Numbered from the stretch's first letter, positions 25,937-37,505 are shown. The stretch is 64,000 bases of DNA from Roseivivax sediminis (GCF_900112685.1 NZ_FOMS01000007.1:186001-250000), one strand, 5' to 3'. Notes: generated from the sequence alone by a model not told the origin. Numbers and translations are program-made.

Positions 25937-25963
25937 CTGTGGTCGAGCGTAACGCTTTTCAAG
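25937..25963 (-). promoter_or_regulatory. candidate sigma-32 promoter of lon
   Basis: On the minus strand CTTGAA (25958-25963) matches the RpoH -35 element. After 15 bases comes CCACAG (25937-25942), a weak match to the -10 CCATNT. Lon is a classical RpoH target, but the -10 is poor and a sigma-70 promoter is not excluded. Confidence 0.4.
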
Positions 25964-26077
25964 CGGCGCGCGCCAGAGCCTTTTGGTTCAACCTAGCGCA
26001 AGGTGCCGGGCACACCACCGCAACACCCGGGTCACGCGAACGGATACCACCCCAAGATGTGGTGCCGCCTGTCCGGG

Positions 26078-27274
26078 TCAGGGCGCCCCGAACCGCCTTA
26101 TCCAGCGGCCCCTGCGCGCGGCGTCACGGGCGGCCATCGCTGTCAGCGCGGCGTCCGGGTCGGGCGGAGGCAGCATGGACCGGTCCTCTCCGATGGCGCG
26201 CAATGCCTGGGTGTACCAGGCAGTCAACCCGCCGGGCGGGCGACTGTCGAAGCGCGGAAAGGCCGGCTCCCGCCCCGCCCGCCAGCTTTCGGGCAGCGCG
26301 GGGTCGAGTGCGAAGGCTCGCGCCAGCCCGACCGCGTCGGCATCGCCCGAGGCCACGATCCCGGCGGCCTCTGCGCGGGTCTTGATACCGCCGGTGAGCA
26401 TCACCGGTGCGGATACGACCCGCTTCGCCCGCGCCGCGACGTCCCGGAAATATGCACCGCCCCCACTTCCGTCCGACGCCGCCGGGGCGCCCGGGAAATA
26501 CGTTCCGCCGGAGATGTCGATCAGGTCGAGCCCCAGACCCTCAAGCGACGAAAGGACTTCGAGCGCATCGCCTTCGGTGGTGCCGCCTTCCAGCCGGTCG
26601 GTGGCGTTGATCTTGAGCCCCACGGGAAAGGCCGGGCCGACGCCCGCGCGCACCGCCTCCACCACTTCCAGCAGGAGCCGCATCCGGCGGCGGAGCGATC
26701 CGCCATACTCGTCGTCCCGGCGGTTGAAGAGCGGCGAGAGGAACTGGCTGAGCAGGAAGCCGTGCGCGGCGTGGATCTCGACGCCCGAGAACCCCGCTTG
26801 CCGCGCCCGCTGCGCGGCGCCGGCATAGATCTGCGGCAGCGCCCGGATCTCGTCGGCGCCGATCTCGGCGCAGTTCAGCCCCGGCAGGTCCAGCGCGGAC
26901 GGCCCACGCGGGCGCCCGATCTCCGGCGGGGTGAGCGCGCCGGCATGACCGAGCTGCGCCCAGAGATGGGTGCCGCCCCTGCGCCCGCTCCGGGTCAGTT
27001 TCGCAAAATCCTCGGGATCGGCTTCGGGCGCCAGCACGAGATTGCCCGGCGCCTCGGCCGCGTCAGTCAGCGGCTGCACCTCCCCCACGATGCACAGCGC
27101 TGCGCCCCCTTCGGCCCAGCGCGCGTAGAGCCGCGCCTGCACGTCCGTCGGCCGCCCGGCCCCGTCGCCGAGCGCGTCGGACATTGCCGCCTTGAGCACG
27201 CGGTGTGACAGCCGCGCCCCGCAAGGCAGATCGAGCGGGGTGAAGAGCGGATCGGATGATGCGGGATCTTTCAT
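26078..27274 (-). CDS. NADH:flavin oxidoreductase, Old Yellow Enzyme family
   Basis: FMN-dependent TIM-barrel reductase of 398 residues; the substrate is unknown. It shows the FMN/substrate segments LWAQLGHAGA, GVEIHAAHGFLLSQFLSPLFNRRDDEYGG and MLTGGIKTRAEAAGIV. It resembles the xenobiotic reductase/2,4-dienoyl-CoA reductase branch but lacks the C-terminal FeS/FAD domains of the latter. The ATG at 27274 has GGAGG before it; the longer open frame runs into the next gene. It follows the second OYE gene by 107 bases, on the same strand. Confidence 0.88.
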   Translation of the reverse strand: MKDPASSDPLFTPLDLPCGARLSHRVLKAAMSDALGDGAGRPTDVQARLYARWAEGGAALCIVGEVQPLTDAAEAPGNLVLAPEADPEDFAKLTRSGRRGGTHLWAQLGHAGALTPPEIGRPRGPSALDLPGLNCAEIGADEIRALPQIYAGAAQRARQAGFSGVEIHAAHGFLLSQFLSPLFNRRDDEYGGSLRRRMRLLLEVVEAVRAGVGPAFPVGLKINATDRLEGGTTEGDALEVLSSLEGLGLDLIDISGGTYFPGAPAASDGSGGGAYFRDVAARAKRVVSAPVMLTGGIKTRAEAAGIVASGDADAVGLARAFALDPALPESWRAGREPAFPRFDSRPPGGLTAWYTQALRAIGEDRSMLPPPDPDAALTAMAARDAARRGRWIRRFGAP

Positions 27275-27380
27275 GCGCGCCTCCAGCTCAATCGCAGGCT
27301 TATCAGCGCGCATGGGTTCGGGCAAACGCGGCGGCCGGTTCCTGCCGGTTACTTGGACCGGTTCAGCCGCCGCGGCCTGC

Positions 27381-28493
27381 TCATTCAGCGGCCGTGGAGG
27401 CCTGTGCGTCGTCGAGGAACGGATAGTCGGTGTAGCCCTCGCGCCCACCGCCGTAGAAGGTCGACTTGTCGGCGGCGTTCAGCTCCGCGCCCAGCTCAAG
27501 CCGCCTCGGCAGGTCGGGGTTGGCGATGAACGGCACGCCGAACGCGACGAGGTCGGTATCGCCCCGCTCCACCCGTTCGACGGCCATCTCTCGGTCGTAG
27601 CCGTTATTGCCCATCCAGGTGGTGCCGACGCGATCCTTCAGCTCGCGCAAGGTCACGCCCTCGGGCAGATCGCGCGGGCCGCCGGTCTGGCCTTCGATCA
27701 TGTGCACGTAGGCAAGGCCCAGCGGATGCAGCACGTCCGCGAGATGCCGCGCTAGCGCCGCAGGGTCACTGTCGGTGGCGTCGTTCGCCCCCGAGAACGG
27801 CGAGATCCGCACGCCTGTGCGCCCCGCGCCCCAGACGCCCGTCACCACGTCCAGCACCTCTTCCAGAAGGCGCGAGCGATTCTCGAACGAGCCGCCATAG
27901 GCGTCGTCGCGCTGGTTGATCCCGTCCTTGAGGAACTGGTCGATCAGGTAGCCGTTCGCGGCGTGCACCTCGACCCCGTCGAAGCCCGCGGCTTTCGCGT
28001 TATCGGCCGCGATGCGGTATTCCTCCACGATGCGCGGCAGCTCGTCGAGGCGCAGCGCCCGCGGCTCCGACACGTCGACCATCTGCGTGCCGTCGAAGGT
28101 CGGCGCGTTCGCCCGGATTGCCGAGGGCGCGACCGGCGGCTGCCCGCCCGGCTGCAGCGAGGTGTGAGAGATCCGGCCGACATGCCAGAGCTGCAGCACG
28201 ATCTTGCCGCCCGCATCGTGCACCGCGTCGGTCACCTGGCGCCAGGCGTCGATCTGCGCCTGCGAATGGATGCCCGGCGTCCAGGCATAGCCCTTGCCCT
28301 CTGGTGTGATCTGCGTTGCCTCGGTGACGATCAGGCCCGCGCCGGCGCGCTGGCGGTAATACTCGACATGCATGTCCATCGGGGCATCGTCGTCGTTCAT
28401 CGCGCGATTGCGCGTGAGCGGCGCCATGACGATGCGGTTCTTCAGTTCGATATCGCCGGCCTTCGCCGGCGTGAACAACTTGGCCTCGGTCAT
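27381..28493 (-). CDS. alkene reductase, N-ethylmaleimide reductase-like OYE
   Basis: Classical Old Yellow Enzyme of 370 residues that reduces activated C=C bonds or nitro compounds with NAD(P)H. Motifs are NRIVMAPLTRNRA (FMN phosphate region), LWHVGRISH with the His of the substrate pocket, GVEVHAANGYLIDQFLKDGINQRDDAYGG, and VAFGVPFIANPDLPRR. It resembles E. coli NemA in length and motif order. The start ATG at 28493 is preceded by AAAGGAT. It probably shares a transcript with the second OYE gene downstream, suggesting a detoxification pair. Confidence 0.9.
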   Translation of the reverse strand: MTEAKLFTPAKAGDIELKNRIVMAPLTRNRAMNDDDAPMDMHVEYYRQRAGAGLIVTEATQITPEGKGYAWTPGIHSQAQIDAWRQVTDAVHDAGGKIVLQLWHVGRISHTSLQPGGQPPVAPSAIRANAPTFDGTQMVDVSEPRALRLDELPRIVEEYRIAADNAKAAGFDGVEVHAANGYLIDQFLKDGINQRDDAYGGSFENRSRLLEEVLDVVTGVWGAGRTGVRISPFSGANDATDSDPAALARHLADVLHPLGLAYVHMIEGQTGGPRDLPEGVTLRELKDRVGTTWMGNNGYDREMAVERVERGDTDLVAFGVPFIANPDLPRRLELGAELNAADKSTFYGGGREGYTDYPFLDDAQASTAAE

Positions 28494-28809
28494 CGCGGGA
28501 TCCTTTCGGATGAGGTGCGTGAATTCCAGATTCCGTCCACTTAGGCATCCTCGCGGTCGCAACCAGTTGTCGCAGCGGCACCCGGGTATGCGCACCGGGT
28601 AGACCGGAACACCTATTTGCCCCGCAAATTCATTGTCTTGCGAGGCGTTTTGCACCAATGGCGCCACGCAACACAGCCACCCTGCGCCATTGCACAGCCC
28701 GGGCCGACCTGCCGGCCCCGGTCTTGCCCCCTGTTGCAAAAGGGTCATTTTACTTTCACAGACGCGCCGACTACGACGCGGCGTCACGAACGGACCGGAG
28801 GCCAATCCC
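28494..28809. other. divergent promoter region between nemA-like gene and sqdB
   Basis: The 316-bp region must hold the start signals of both genes. Besides the Pho box at 28742-28759, a near repeat of CACCCGGGTA and CACCGGGTA lies around 28576-28603 closer to the reductase gene, which might be a repressor site. No small gene is supported here. Confidence 0.4.
28742..28759 (+). promoter_or_regulatory. candidate Pho box upstream of sqdB
   Basis: GGGTCAT-TTTA-CTTTCAC fits the PhoB direct-repeat consensus CTGTCAT-A/T-rich 4 bp-CTGTCAC at 11 of 14 repeat positions with correct spacing. It ends 50 bases before the sqdB ATG. Replacement of phospholipid by sulfolipid under phosphate limitation is well established. 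Confidence 0.55.
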
Positions 28810-30027
28810 ATGCGCATCGCCATTCTCGGAGGGGACGGCTTTGTCGGCTGGCCCACCTGCCTGCACCTTTCGGCCCAGGGCCACGAGGTGCATATCGTCG
28901 ACAACCTGTCGCGCCGCTGGATCGACACCGAGCTTGGCGTGCAGTCGCTGACCCCGATGGATTCCATCCAGGAACGCTGCCGCATCTGGAAAGAGGTGTC
29001 GGGCGAGGTCCTGCACTTCCACCTGCTGGATCTTGCCAAGGAATACGAGCGCCTCAAGGCTTGGCTGGTCGATCACCAGCCCGACGCGGTGATCCACTTC
29101 GCCGAACAGCGCGCCGCCCCCTATTCGATGAAGACCGACCGCCACAAGGTCTACACCGTCAACAACAACGTCAGCGCGACGCATAACCTGTTGGCTGCGA
29201 TGGTGGAATCTGGCATCGACGCGCATCTGGTGCATCTCGGCACGATGGGCGTCTACGGCTATTCCAGCGTCGGCGCGCCGATCCCCGAGGGCTATCTCGA
29301 CATCGAGATCGACACGCCCACCGGCAAGAAGGCGCAGGAGGTGCTCTACCCGACGAAGCCCGGCTCGGTCTATCACATGACCAAGTCGCTCGATCAGATC
29401 CTGTTCCAGTTCTATGCCCAGAACGACGGGCTGAGGATCACCGACCTGCACCAAGGCATCGTCTGGGGGACGCATACCGACCAGACGCGGCGGCACGACC
29501 AGCTCATCAACCGCTTCGACTATGACGGCGATTACGGCACGGTGCTCAACCGCTTCCTGATCCAGGCGGCGATCGACTACCCGCTGACGGTGCACGGCAC
29601 CGGCGGGCAGACCCGTGCCTTCATCCACATCCAGGACTCGGTGCGCTGCATCGAGCTGGCGCTGAACGATGCGCCCGAGGCCGGCGAGCGGGTGAAGATC
29701 TTCAACCAGATGACCGAAACGCACCGCGTCCGCGATCTGGCCGAACTGGTGGCGAAGCTCACCGACGCGGAAGTCGCCTACCTTCCGAACCCGCGCAAGG
29801 AAGCCCCCGAGAACGACCTGATCGTGAAGAACGACCAGTTCCTCGCGCTCGGCCTCGACCCGACCACGCTGGCCGAGGGGCTGCTGGCCGAGGTCGTCGA
29901 CGTCGCCAAGAAATACGCCCACCGCATCGACCGAAGCCGCGTGCCGGCGGTGTCGGCCTGGACGAAGGATCTCGGCTCTCGCGTGGAGCGCGACCCCGAG
30001 GGCAAGTCGCTCAAATCGGTGTCGTGA
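28810..30027 (+). CDS. sqdB: UDP-sulfoquinovose synthase
   Basis: Makes UDP-sulfoquinovose from UDP-glucose and sulfite, the head-group donor of sulfoquinovosyl diacylglycerol. It is an extended SDR enzyme of 405 residues with N-terminal NAD motif ILGGDGFVGWPTC, the active-site HLGTMGVYG, and the Tyr-x3-Lys pair in YHMTKSLDQ. It also shows the conserved TRRHDQLINRFDYDGDYGTVLNRFL and GQTRAFIHIQD. The frame opens earlier but the ATG at 28810 directly precedes the Rossmann motif. sqdD overlaps its stop by 4 bases; order sqdB-D-C as in Rhodobacter sphaeroides. Confidence 0.96.
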   Translation: MRIAILGGDGFVGWPTCLHLSAQGHEVHIVDNLSRRWIDTELGVQSLTPMDSIQERCRIWKEVSGEVLHFHLLDLAKEYERLKAWLVDHQPDAVIHFAEQRAAPYSMKTDRHKVYTVNNNVSATHNLLAAMVESGIDAHLVHLGTMGVYGYSSVGAPIPEGYLDIEIDTPTGKKAQEVLYPTKPGSVYHMTKSLDQILFQFYAQNDGLRITDLHQGIVWGTHTDQTRRHDQLINRFDYDGDYGTVLNRFLIQAAIDYPLTVHGTGGQTRAFIHIQDSVRCIELALNDAPEAGERVKIFNQMTETHRVRDLAELVAKLTDAEVAYLPNPRKEAPENDLIVKNDQFLALGLDPTTLAEGLLAEVVDVAKKYAHRIDRSRVPAVSAWTKDLGSRVERDPEGKSLKSVS

Positions 30028-30854
30028 GCCCGCTGCGCCCCGAAGGCCCGGCCCGCGCGACCCGGGCCTTCGTCACGCTCGTCACCAATGCCGATTTCGC
30101 CCGCGGGGCGGCGGCGCTGCTGCACTCGCTCGCGCTGACCGGCACCGGGGCCGACCGGGTGGTCCTTCACACCGAGGCGGTGCCGGAGGACGCACTTGCG
30201 ATCTTGCGCGAGCGTGGTGCGCGGCTGATCGAAACGGATCTGCTGCCGACCAGCGCCGCGTTCAACGAGGCGCATGCCAAGGACCAGATCCACGGCCGCA
30301 ACCCTTTCACCAAGGGCGAAAAGCCCCCCTTCCACACCCCGCTCGACAATTTCGCCAAGCTGCGGCTCTGGCAGACGGAGTACGAGCGGGTCGTCTTCCT
30401 CGATGCCGACACGCTGGTGCTGCGGAACATCGACAGGCTGTTCGACTATCCGGAGTTCTCTGCGGCGCCCAACGTCTATGAAGGGCTGGCCGACTTTCAC
30501 CGCATGAATTCCGGCGTCTTCACGGCCCGGCCCTCCGCCGCGACCTTCGAGGCGATGCTTGCCCGCCTCGACGCGCCCGGCGCGTTCTGGCGACGCACCG
30601 ACCAGACCTTCCTGCAGGATTACTTCCCCGACTGGCACGGCCTGCCGGTCTTCGACAACATGCTGCAATATGTCTGGTTCAACCTGCCCGATCTCTGGGA
30701 CTGGCAGGCGATCCGCGTGCTGCATTTCCAGTACGAAAAACCGTGGCAGGACCACGCCAAGGCGGACCGGCTGCGCCCCCTCATCGACCTCTGGCGCGCC
30801 CATGAGCGCGGCGAGACGCCGGAGCTCTCGGCCCTGCCCGCCCCATGCGCGTAG
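30024..30854 (+). CDS. sqdD: sulfolipid biosynthesis glycosyltransferase SqdD
   Basis: GT8/glycogenin-like glycosyltransferase proposed to transfer sulfoquinovose to a lipid or intermediate acceptor. It has 276 residues. AFVTLVTNADFARGAAALLHS forms the nucleotide-sugar fold, VVFLDADTLVLRNID contains the DxD metal motif, and late HFQYEKPW matches the family. The start is a GTG at 30024 overlapping the sqdB stop, so it is coupled; no independent ribosome binding site is needed. It overlaps sqdC by 10 bases. Confidence 0.9.
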   Translation: MSPLRPEGPARATRAFVTLVTNADFARGAAALLHSLALTGTGADRVVLHTEAVPEDALAILRERGARLIETDLLPTSAAFNEAHAKDQIHGRNPFTKGEKPPFHTPLDNFAKLRLWQTEYERVVFLDADTLVLRNIDRLFDYPEFSAAPNVYEGLADFHRMNSGVFTARPSAATFEAMLARLDAPGAFWRRTDQTFLQDYFPDWHGLPVFDNMLQYVWFNLPDLWDWQAIRVLHFQYEKPWQDHAKADRLRPLIDLWRAHERGETPELSALPAPCA

Positions 30855-31723
30855 CGATCACCGGCGCCACCGGCTATGTCGGCCGATTCTTCGTCGCCGC
30901 GGCGCTGGCGCGGGGCCACGAGGTGACCGCCCTGACCCGCAGCGCGCCCGAGGGACCGGTCCGGCACCTGCCCTACGATCTCTCCGCGCCGGTCCCGGAC
31001 CTCACAGGCCATGACCTGCTGGTGCACACCGCCTTCGCCCACGTCCCCGGCCGCTACCGGGGCGGCGAGGGCGAGGATCCGGCCGGCTTTCTCGCCGCGA
31101 ACCTTGGCGGGACGCGCAGGCTCTTCGAGGCTGCCGTGGCGGCCGGCGTGCCGCGCGTGGCCTTCCTGTCCTCCCGCGCGGTCTTTGACGGCCTGCCCGG
31201 CGGCACCCACCTGCCTGAAGACCTGCCGCCCGAGCCGGCATCTCTCTACGGCAAGGCGAAGCTCTCCGCCGAGGAGCATCTTGCCGCCCTGCCGCTCACC
31301 GGCTGGTCCCTGCGCGCCACCGGGGTCTTCGGGCTGGAGCCCTCGGACCTCGCCCGCCCCGCGCCGCCCGCTTGGCGCAAATGGCACGCGGAGCTGACGG
31401 AAGCCTTCGCCGGACACGCTCCCGATCCCCGCCGGGGCACGGAGGTGCATGGACGCGACCTCGCGGACGCGCTGTTTCTGCTGGCGGAGGCCGACGCGCC
31501 CGGTGGACCGGTCCATGTCTCCGACATCCTCCTCGACCGGCGCGAGCTGATCGAGGCCGCGGCGGCCGCCGCGCAGCGCCCCCTGCCGCTCCCCGAGACC
31601 TCGGACGCGCCGGTCAGCGCGCTGGGCTGCGGCCGCCTCTCCGCCTTCGGCTGGGCGCCCTCGGGGCGCGCGCGTCTCCACGCGGAGATGCCCGCGCTCC
31701 TGTCCGCCTACGGGCTCGCCTAG
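30845..31723 (+). CDS. sqdC: sulfolipid operon NAD(P)-dependent epimerase/reductase SqdC
   Basis: SDR-like protein of 292 residues with N-terminal dinucleotide motif ITGATGYVGRFF and the Tyr-x3-Lys pair in SLYGKAKLSAEEH. In R. sphaeroides loss of sqdC leads to sulfoquinovosyl-dihydroxyacetone, so it probably acts late in sulfolipid formation. The assignment here rests on fold plus position third in sqdB-D-C. The C-terminus is Ala/Leu-rich, without a membrane segment. Confidence 0.85.
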   Translation: MRVAITGATGYVGRFFVAAALARGHEVTALTRSAPEGPVRHLPYDLSAPVPDLTGHDLLVHTAFAHVPGRYRGGEGEDPAGFLAANLGGTRRLFEAAVAAGVPRVAFLSSRAVFDGLPGGTHLPEDLPPEPASLYGKAKLSAEEHLAALPLTGWSLRATGVFGLEPSDLARPAPPAWRKWHAELTEAFAGHAPDPRRGTEVHGRDLADALFLLAEADAPGGPVHVSDILLDRRELIEAAAAAAQRPLPLPETSDAPVSALGCGRLSAFGWAPSGRARLHAEMPALLSAYGLA

Positions 31724-31764
31724 ACCCTCTGGCGCTCCGTCCCGATCCCGGCCACAAGGCGGAG

Positions 31765-34040
<2,276 letters not shown>

Positions 34041-34062
34041 GCCCGCCACACCGAACGGAAAA

Positions 34063-34089
34063 TCGCGCCGCGCCACCGGGGCGGCGCGA
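34063..34089 (+). terminator. hairpin after eno, possible terminator without U-tract
   Basis: Perfect 9-bp arms TCGCGCCGC/GCGGCGCGA enclose a 9-base loop, starting 22 bases after the eno stop. No U-run follows, so it may instead only protect the mRNA end. Confidence 0.45.
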
Positions 34090-34141
34090 ACGAACCGGCC
34101 GCCCCGCGCGTTGACGGCGAAACACACCGCAAAGGGCCAAG

Positions 34142-34771
34142 ATGACCGGCTGGATCACCTCCTTGATGGAACAGAGCAGCTACGCCGCCGCCGCGTTCCT
34201 GATGTTCCTCGAAAACGTCTTCCCCCCGATCCCGTCCGAGATCGTGCTGCCGCTCGCCGGTTTCATCGCCCACCGCGACGGGCTGAGCCTCGTGCTGATG
34301 ATCGCCACCGGCAGCGCCGGGTCCCTGGCGGGGGCGGTACTGTGGTATTATCTCGGGGCATGGATCGGGCTCGATCGTCTCAAGTCCTTCGCACGCAAGT
34401 ACGGCCGCTGGCTGACGCTTACCCCGGGCGAGATCGACGCCGCCGACGCCTGGTTCGACAACCACGGCGGCAAGGCCGTGTTCATCGGGCGCCTGGTGCC
34501 CGGTATCCGCACCTTCATCTCCGTACCTGCCGGTCTCTCGGGCATGGGCATGGGCAAGTTCCTGAGCTACACGGCGGCCGGTACGGTTATCTGGACGACG
34601 TTCCTGACCGTCGCGGGCTGGTTCCTCGGCCGCAATTACGCGGCGGTCTCGGGCTGGCTCGCCCCGGTGTCCAACGTCGTTCTCGTGGTGCTCGTCGGCT
34701 GGTATCTCTACCGCGTCGCCACCTTCCGCCGCACAATCCGGCGCGAGGACGAAAAGCGCGACAGGGCCTAA
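34142..34771 (+). CDS. DedA-family membrane protein
   Basis: Inner-membrane protein of the DedA/VTT superfamily (lipid scramblase or undecaprenyl-phosphate recycling types), 209 residues. It has the family signatures ENVFPPIPSEIVLPLAGFIA near the N-terminus and FIGRLVPGIRTFISVPAG (about residues 117-134), with three further helices. The C-terminus is strongly basic. The precise substrate is unknown. Tail-to-tail overlap of 4 bases with ccmE. Confidence 0.92.
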   Translation: MTGWITSLMEQSSYAAAAFLMFLENVFPPIPSEIVLPLAGFIAHRDGLSLVLMIATGSAGSLAGAVLWYYLGAWIGLDRLKSFARKYGRWLTLTPGEIDAADAWFDNHGGKAVFIGRLVPGIRTFISVPAGLSGMGMGKFLSYTAAGTVIWTTFLTVAGWFLGRNYAAVSGWLAPVSNVVLVVLVGWYLYRVATFRRTIRREDEKRDRA

Positions 34772-35223
34772 CTGCCCGCCTCCGGCGCCTGGTAGACGCC
34801 CTGCTCCTTCAGCGCGTCCACGACCTCCTTGGGCATGTAGGTCTCGTCGTGCTTGGCCAGGATCTCGGTCGCCTCGAAGGTGCCGTCCACGTAGCGGCCG
34901 GTGCCGACCATGCCCTGGTTCTCCTCGAAGAGATCCGGCAGCACGCCGGTGAAAACGACCGGCACGCTCGCCCCGCCATCGGTCACGGCGAACGACACCC
35001 GCTCGCCCTGTCCACGCACGAGCGTGCCCTCTTCCACCAACCCACCGATGCGGAACACCTCGTCGGCGCGCGGCGGCTCGGCCATCACCTCGCTCGGGGA
35101 GCGGAAGAAGTTGATGCCGTCGCGCATCGCGTAGCCGATGAGCGCCGTCGACACGACCAGCGCCACCGCCGCCAGCGCCACCACCTGGATCCGGCGTCTC
35201 TTCTTCAGCCTCGCAAGTGCCAT
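34768..35223 (-). CDS. ccmE: cytochrome c-type biogenesis haem chaperone CcmE
   Basis: Membrane-anchored periplasmic chaperone that binds haem covalently and delivers it to apocytochromes c, which include CcoO and CcoP in this window. It has 151 residues, with N-terminal basic segment LKKRRRIQ, a signal anchor (about 15-36), and an OB-fold. The haem-binding His is in EILAKHDETYMPKEV. The ATG at 35223 with AGAGG eight bases upstream is preferred to an in-frame TTG at 35229. It stands apart from other ccm genes. Confidence 0.95.
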   Translation of the reverse strand: MALARLKKRRRIQVVALAAVALVVSTALIGYAMRDGINFFRSPSEVMAEPPRADEVFRIGGLVEEGTLVRGQGERVSFAVTDGGASVPVVFTGVLPDLFEENQGMVGTGRYVDGTFEATEILAKHDETYMPKEVVDALKEQGVYQAPEAGS

Positions 35224-35308
35224 GCCCAATCCTCTGCTGTTCCGTATCCAATATAGGCGATCCGCCCCGGCTACGAAAAGCGGCCGCGCGCCGCAGCCGC
35301 CCGGCGGA

Positions 35309-36337
35309 TCATGGGAAGCAGGGCGCCAGCATCAACCCGGCCGTCTCCGCCTCGCCCAGCATCAGGTTCGCGTTCTGCACCGCCTGCCCCGAAGACCCCT
35401 TGGTGAGGTTGTCGAGCGCGGCGACCACGATGGCCCGCCCGCCGATCCGGTCCCCGGTCACGCCGATATGGCAGAAGTTCGAGCCGCGCACATGATGCGT
35501 CGACGGCGTCTCGCCCATCGGCAGGACGTGCAGGAACGGCTCGTCCGCATAAGCCGCGGCCAGCGCGCCATGCACCGTCTCCGCCTCGCCCGACACGTAG
35601 GCGGTGGCGAGGATACCGCGATTCATCGGCAGAAGATGCGGCGTGAACTGCACCCGGACCTCGCGCCCTGCGATGGCGGAAAATTCCTGATCGAACTCGC
35701 CCAGATGCCGGTGCGTGCCGCCCACCGCGTAGGCGTTCGTGCCCTCCGACAGCTCGGCGTGCAGAAGGTTTTCCTTCAGCGACCGCCCGGCCCCGCTGAC
35801 CCCGCATTTCAGATCGAGGATGATGTCGTCCAGTCCGATCGCCCCGGCCGCGATCAGCGGACGCAGCGCGAACTGCCCGGTCGCCGCATTGCAACCGGTA
35901 CCGGCGACGAGCCGCGCCAAGGCGATCTCCTCGCGGTAGAACTCGGTCAGGCCGTAGACGGCCTCCTTCTGCATCTGCGTCGCGGCGTGGGCGTTGCCGT
36001 ACCATTGCGCATAGGCCTCGGGATCCCGCAGCCGGAAATCGGCAGACAGATCGACGATCTTCAGATGCTCCGGCAGTTGGGAGATCACCTCCTGGCTCGT
36101 CTTGTGCGGGAGCGCGCAGAAGCACAGGTCGATGCCGCCGAAGTCGATCTCTTCCCAGGTTACGAGCTTCGGCAGATCGAGATGGCGCAGATGCGGAAAC
36201 ACCGCCGCCATCTCCTGCCCAGCCCTGGAATTGGCGGCAAGCGCGCGGATTTCGAAAGACGGATGCGTGGCGATCAGGCGGATAAGCTCCGCGCCGGTAT
36301 AGCCCGACGCGCCGATGATGGCGATCCTGTGGGTCAT
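35309..36337 (-). CDS. argC: N-acetyl-gamma-glutamyl-phosphate reductase
   Basis: Third step of arginine (ornithine) biosynthesis, NADPH-dependent; 342 residues. N-terminal NADP motif [16 protein letters not shown], active-site Cys in [13 protein letters not shown], and the conserved [11 protein letters not shown] and [15 protein letters not shown]. It also supplies ornithine for the ornithine lipid made by the olsB/olsA pair elsewhere in the window. Monocistronic in appearance; the neighbour murI ends 149 bases upstream with its own terminator-like hairpin. Confidence 0.96.
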   Translation of the reverse strand: MTHRIAIIGASGYTGAELIRLIATHPSFEIRALAANSRAGQEMAAVFPHLRHLDLPKLVTWEEIDFGGIDLCFCALPHKTSQEVISQLPEHLKIVDLSADFRLRDPEAYAQWYGNAHAATQMQKEAVYGLTEFYREEIALARLVAGTGCNAATGQFALRPLIAAGAIGLDDIILDLKCGVSGAGRSLKENLLHAELSEGTNAYAVGGTHRHLGEFDQEFSAIAGREVRVQFTPHLLPMNRGILATAYVSGEAETVHGALAAAYADEPFLHVLPMGETPSTHHVRGSNFCHIGVTGDRIGGRAIVVAALDNLTKGSSGQAVQNANLMLGEAETAGLMLAPCFP

Positions 36338-36425
36338 GGCCTGTCTCCTTCCGGCGCTCTTCGCGCGCCTTCTAACCCGTCCCGCACGCCAAGACCATGG
36401 CGCCAGACCCCTTAGCGCCTCCCGG

Positions 36426-36477
36426 CTTCTTTGGGCCGCAAATACTCTCAGGGCGTGCGGGGGCGGAACGCCCCCGC
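36426..36477 (-). terminator. murI 3'-end hairpin followed by TATTT motif
   Basis: On the minus strand perfect 9-bp arms GCGGGGGCG/CGCCCCCGC with loop TTC are followed nine bases later by GAGTATTTGCGGCCCAAAG. It begins 8 bases after the murI stop. A matching layout follows the indolepyruvate oxidoreductase gene (37541-37589). Confidence 0.65.
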
Positions 36478-36485
36478 CGGTCGGC

Positions 36486-37295
36486 TCATGCCGCCTCGAA
36501 CACGATCTGCCGGCGCAGGAACTGCGTCGCCTGCCCCGAGACCTTGCGCGGATCGCCGGTGGTCAGGAACTTCGCCGTCCCGTCCCCGGCGCGTCCGGGA
36601 TGGCGTTTGAGGTAATCTTCAAGGCTCTCGGCCACCACCTGGGCCTGGCTGAACACCTTGACCCGGGGGCCCAGCGCCTCCCGGAACACTTCCTCGAGAA
36701 GCGGATAATGCGTGCAACCCAGCATGGCGGCCTCGGGATGCGGCATCTTGCGCTTGAGCGCATCGACGTGCGAGCGCACCAGCGCCTCGGCGAGGATCAT
36801 GTCGCCCTCCTCGATCGCATCGACGAGCCCGCCGCAGGCCTGCGCCTCCACGTCGACGCCCACCGCGCGGAAGGACAGTTCGCGCTGGAAGGCGCGGCTG
36901 CGCACCGTCGCCGGTGTCGCGAACAGCGCCACGCAATTCACCGCGACCTCCCGCGGCGGCGAATTGTCGCCCCAGCGCCGCTCGGTCAGCGCCTCGATCA
37001 GCGGCACGAAGACGCCGAGGACGCGCTTGCCCTCGGGGATCCAGGCCGCCTGCATCCGGCGCAGGGCCGCAGCGCTCGCGGTGTTGCAGGCCAGGATCAC
37101 CAGGTCGCAGCCCTCGTCAAAGAGCCGCTGCACCCCGGCGGTGGTCAGCCGGTAGATATCATCCGCGTTGCGGACGCCATAGGGCGCATTGGCATTGTCG
37201 CCGAGATAGACGAACGGCACCTCGGGCAGATGCCGCGACACCGCGTCCAGAACCGTGAGGCCGCCGAGCCCCGAATCGAAGATGCCTACTGCCAT
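36486..37295 (-). CDS. murI: glutamate racemase
   Basis: Converts L- to D-glutamate for peptidoglycan; 269 residues. It shows the three signature regions with the catalytic Cys pair: [12 protein letters not shown] at the N-terminus, [15 protein letters not shown], and [14 protein letters not shown]. The ATG at 37295, directly before the first motif, is chosen; the open frame extends 18 codons upstream without a signal to support it. It is preceded by a 48-codon hypothetical gene on the same strand. Confidence 0.95.
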   Translation of the reverse strand: MAVGIFDSGLGGLTVLDAVSRHLPEVPFVYLGDNANAPYGVRNADDIYRLTTAGVQRLFDEGCDLVILACNTASAAALRRMQAAWIPEGKRVLGVFVPLIEALTERRWGDNSPPREVAVNCVALFATPATVRSRAFQRELSFRAVGVDVEAQACGGLVDAIEEGDMILAEALVRSHVDALKRKMPHPEAAMLGCTHYPLLEEVFREALGPRVKVFSQAQVVAESLEDYLKRHPGRAGDGTAKFLTTGDPRKVSGQATQFLRRQIVFEAA

Positions 37296-37358
37296 GCGCC
37301 CTGCCTCGCCTTGTCCGGGCGGCCTCTGGCGCGCGGCCTCCGCGCACATCTGCCTGCC

Positions 37359-37505
37359 CTACCGATGCTTCTCCTCGAACTCCAAACCGGTATCGAGCGA
37401 TGCCGGCGGAGTCGGGGACAAGCCATAGGTCGACGCGCGCAGGAATTCCATCAGGTCGCGCGTATCCCGGGCGCGGCGGGCGCGCATGAACAGCGCCGGA
37501 TACAT
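37359..37505 (-). CDS. small hypothetical protein
   Basis: Not recognised. The 48 residues from the ATG at 37505 are basic at the N-terminus (MYPALFMRARRARDTRDLM) and acidic at the C-terminus. Third codon positions are nearly all G or C, matching neighbouring genes and supporting real coding. An in-frame ATG at 37541 would add 12 residues but overlaps the 3'-end motif of the preceding gene. It lies 63 bases upstream of murI, perhaps in its operon. Confidence 0.5.
   Translation of the reverse strand: MYPALFMRARRARDTRDLMEFLRASTYGLSPTPPASLDTGLEFEEKHR

Noticed and set aside
27381-29057. 558-codon version of the NemA-like reductase
   Set aside because: The extension crosses the divergent promoter region and the start of sqdB; the OYE domain starts at 28493.
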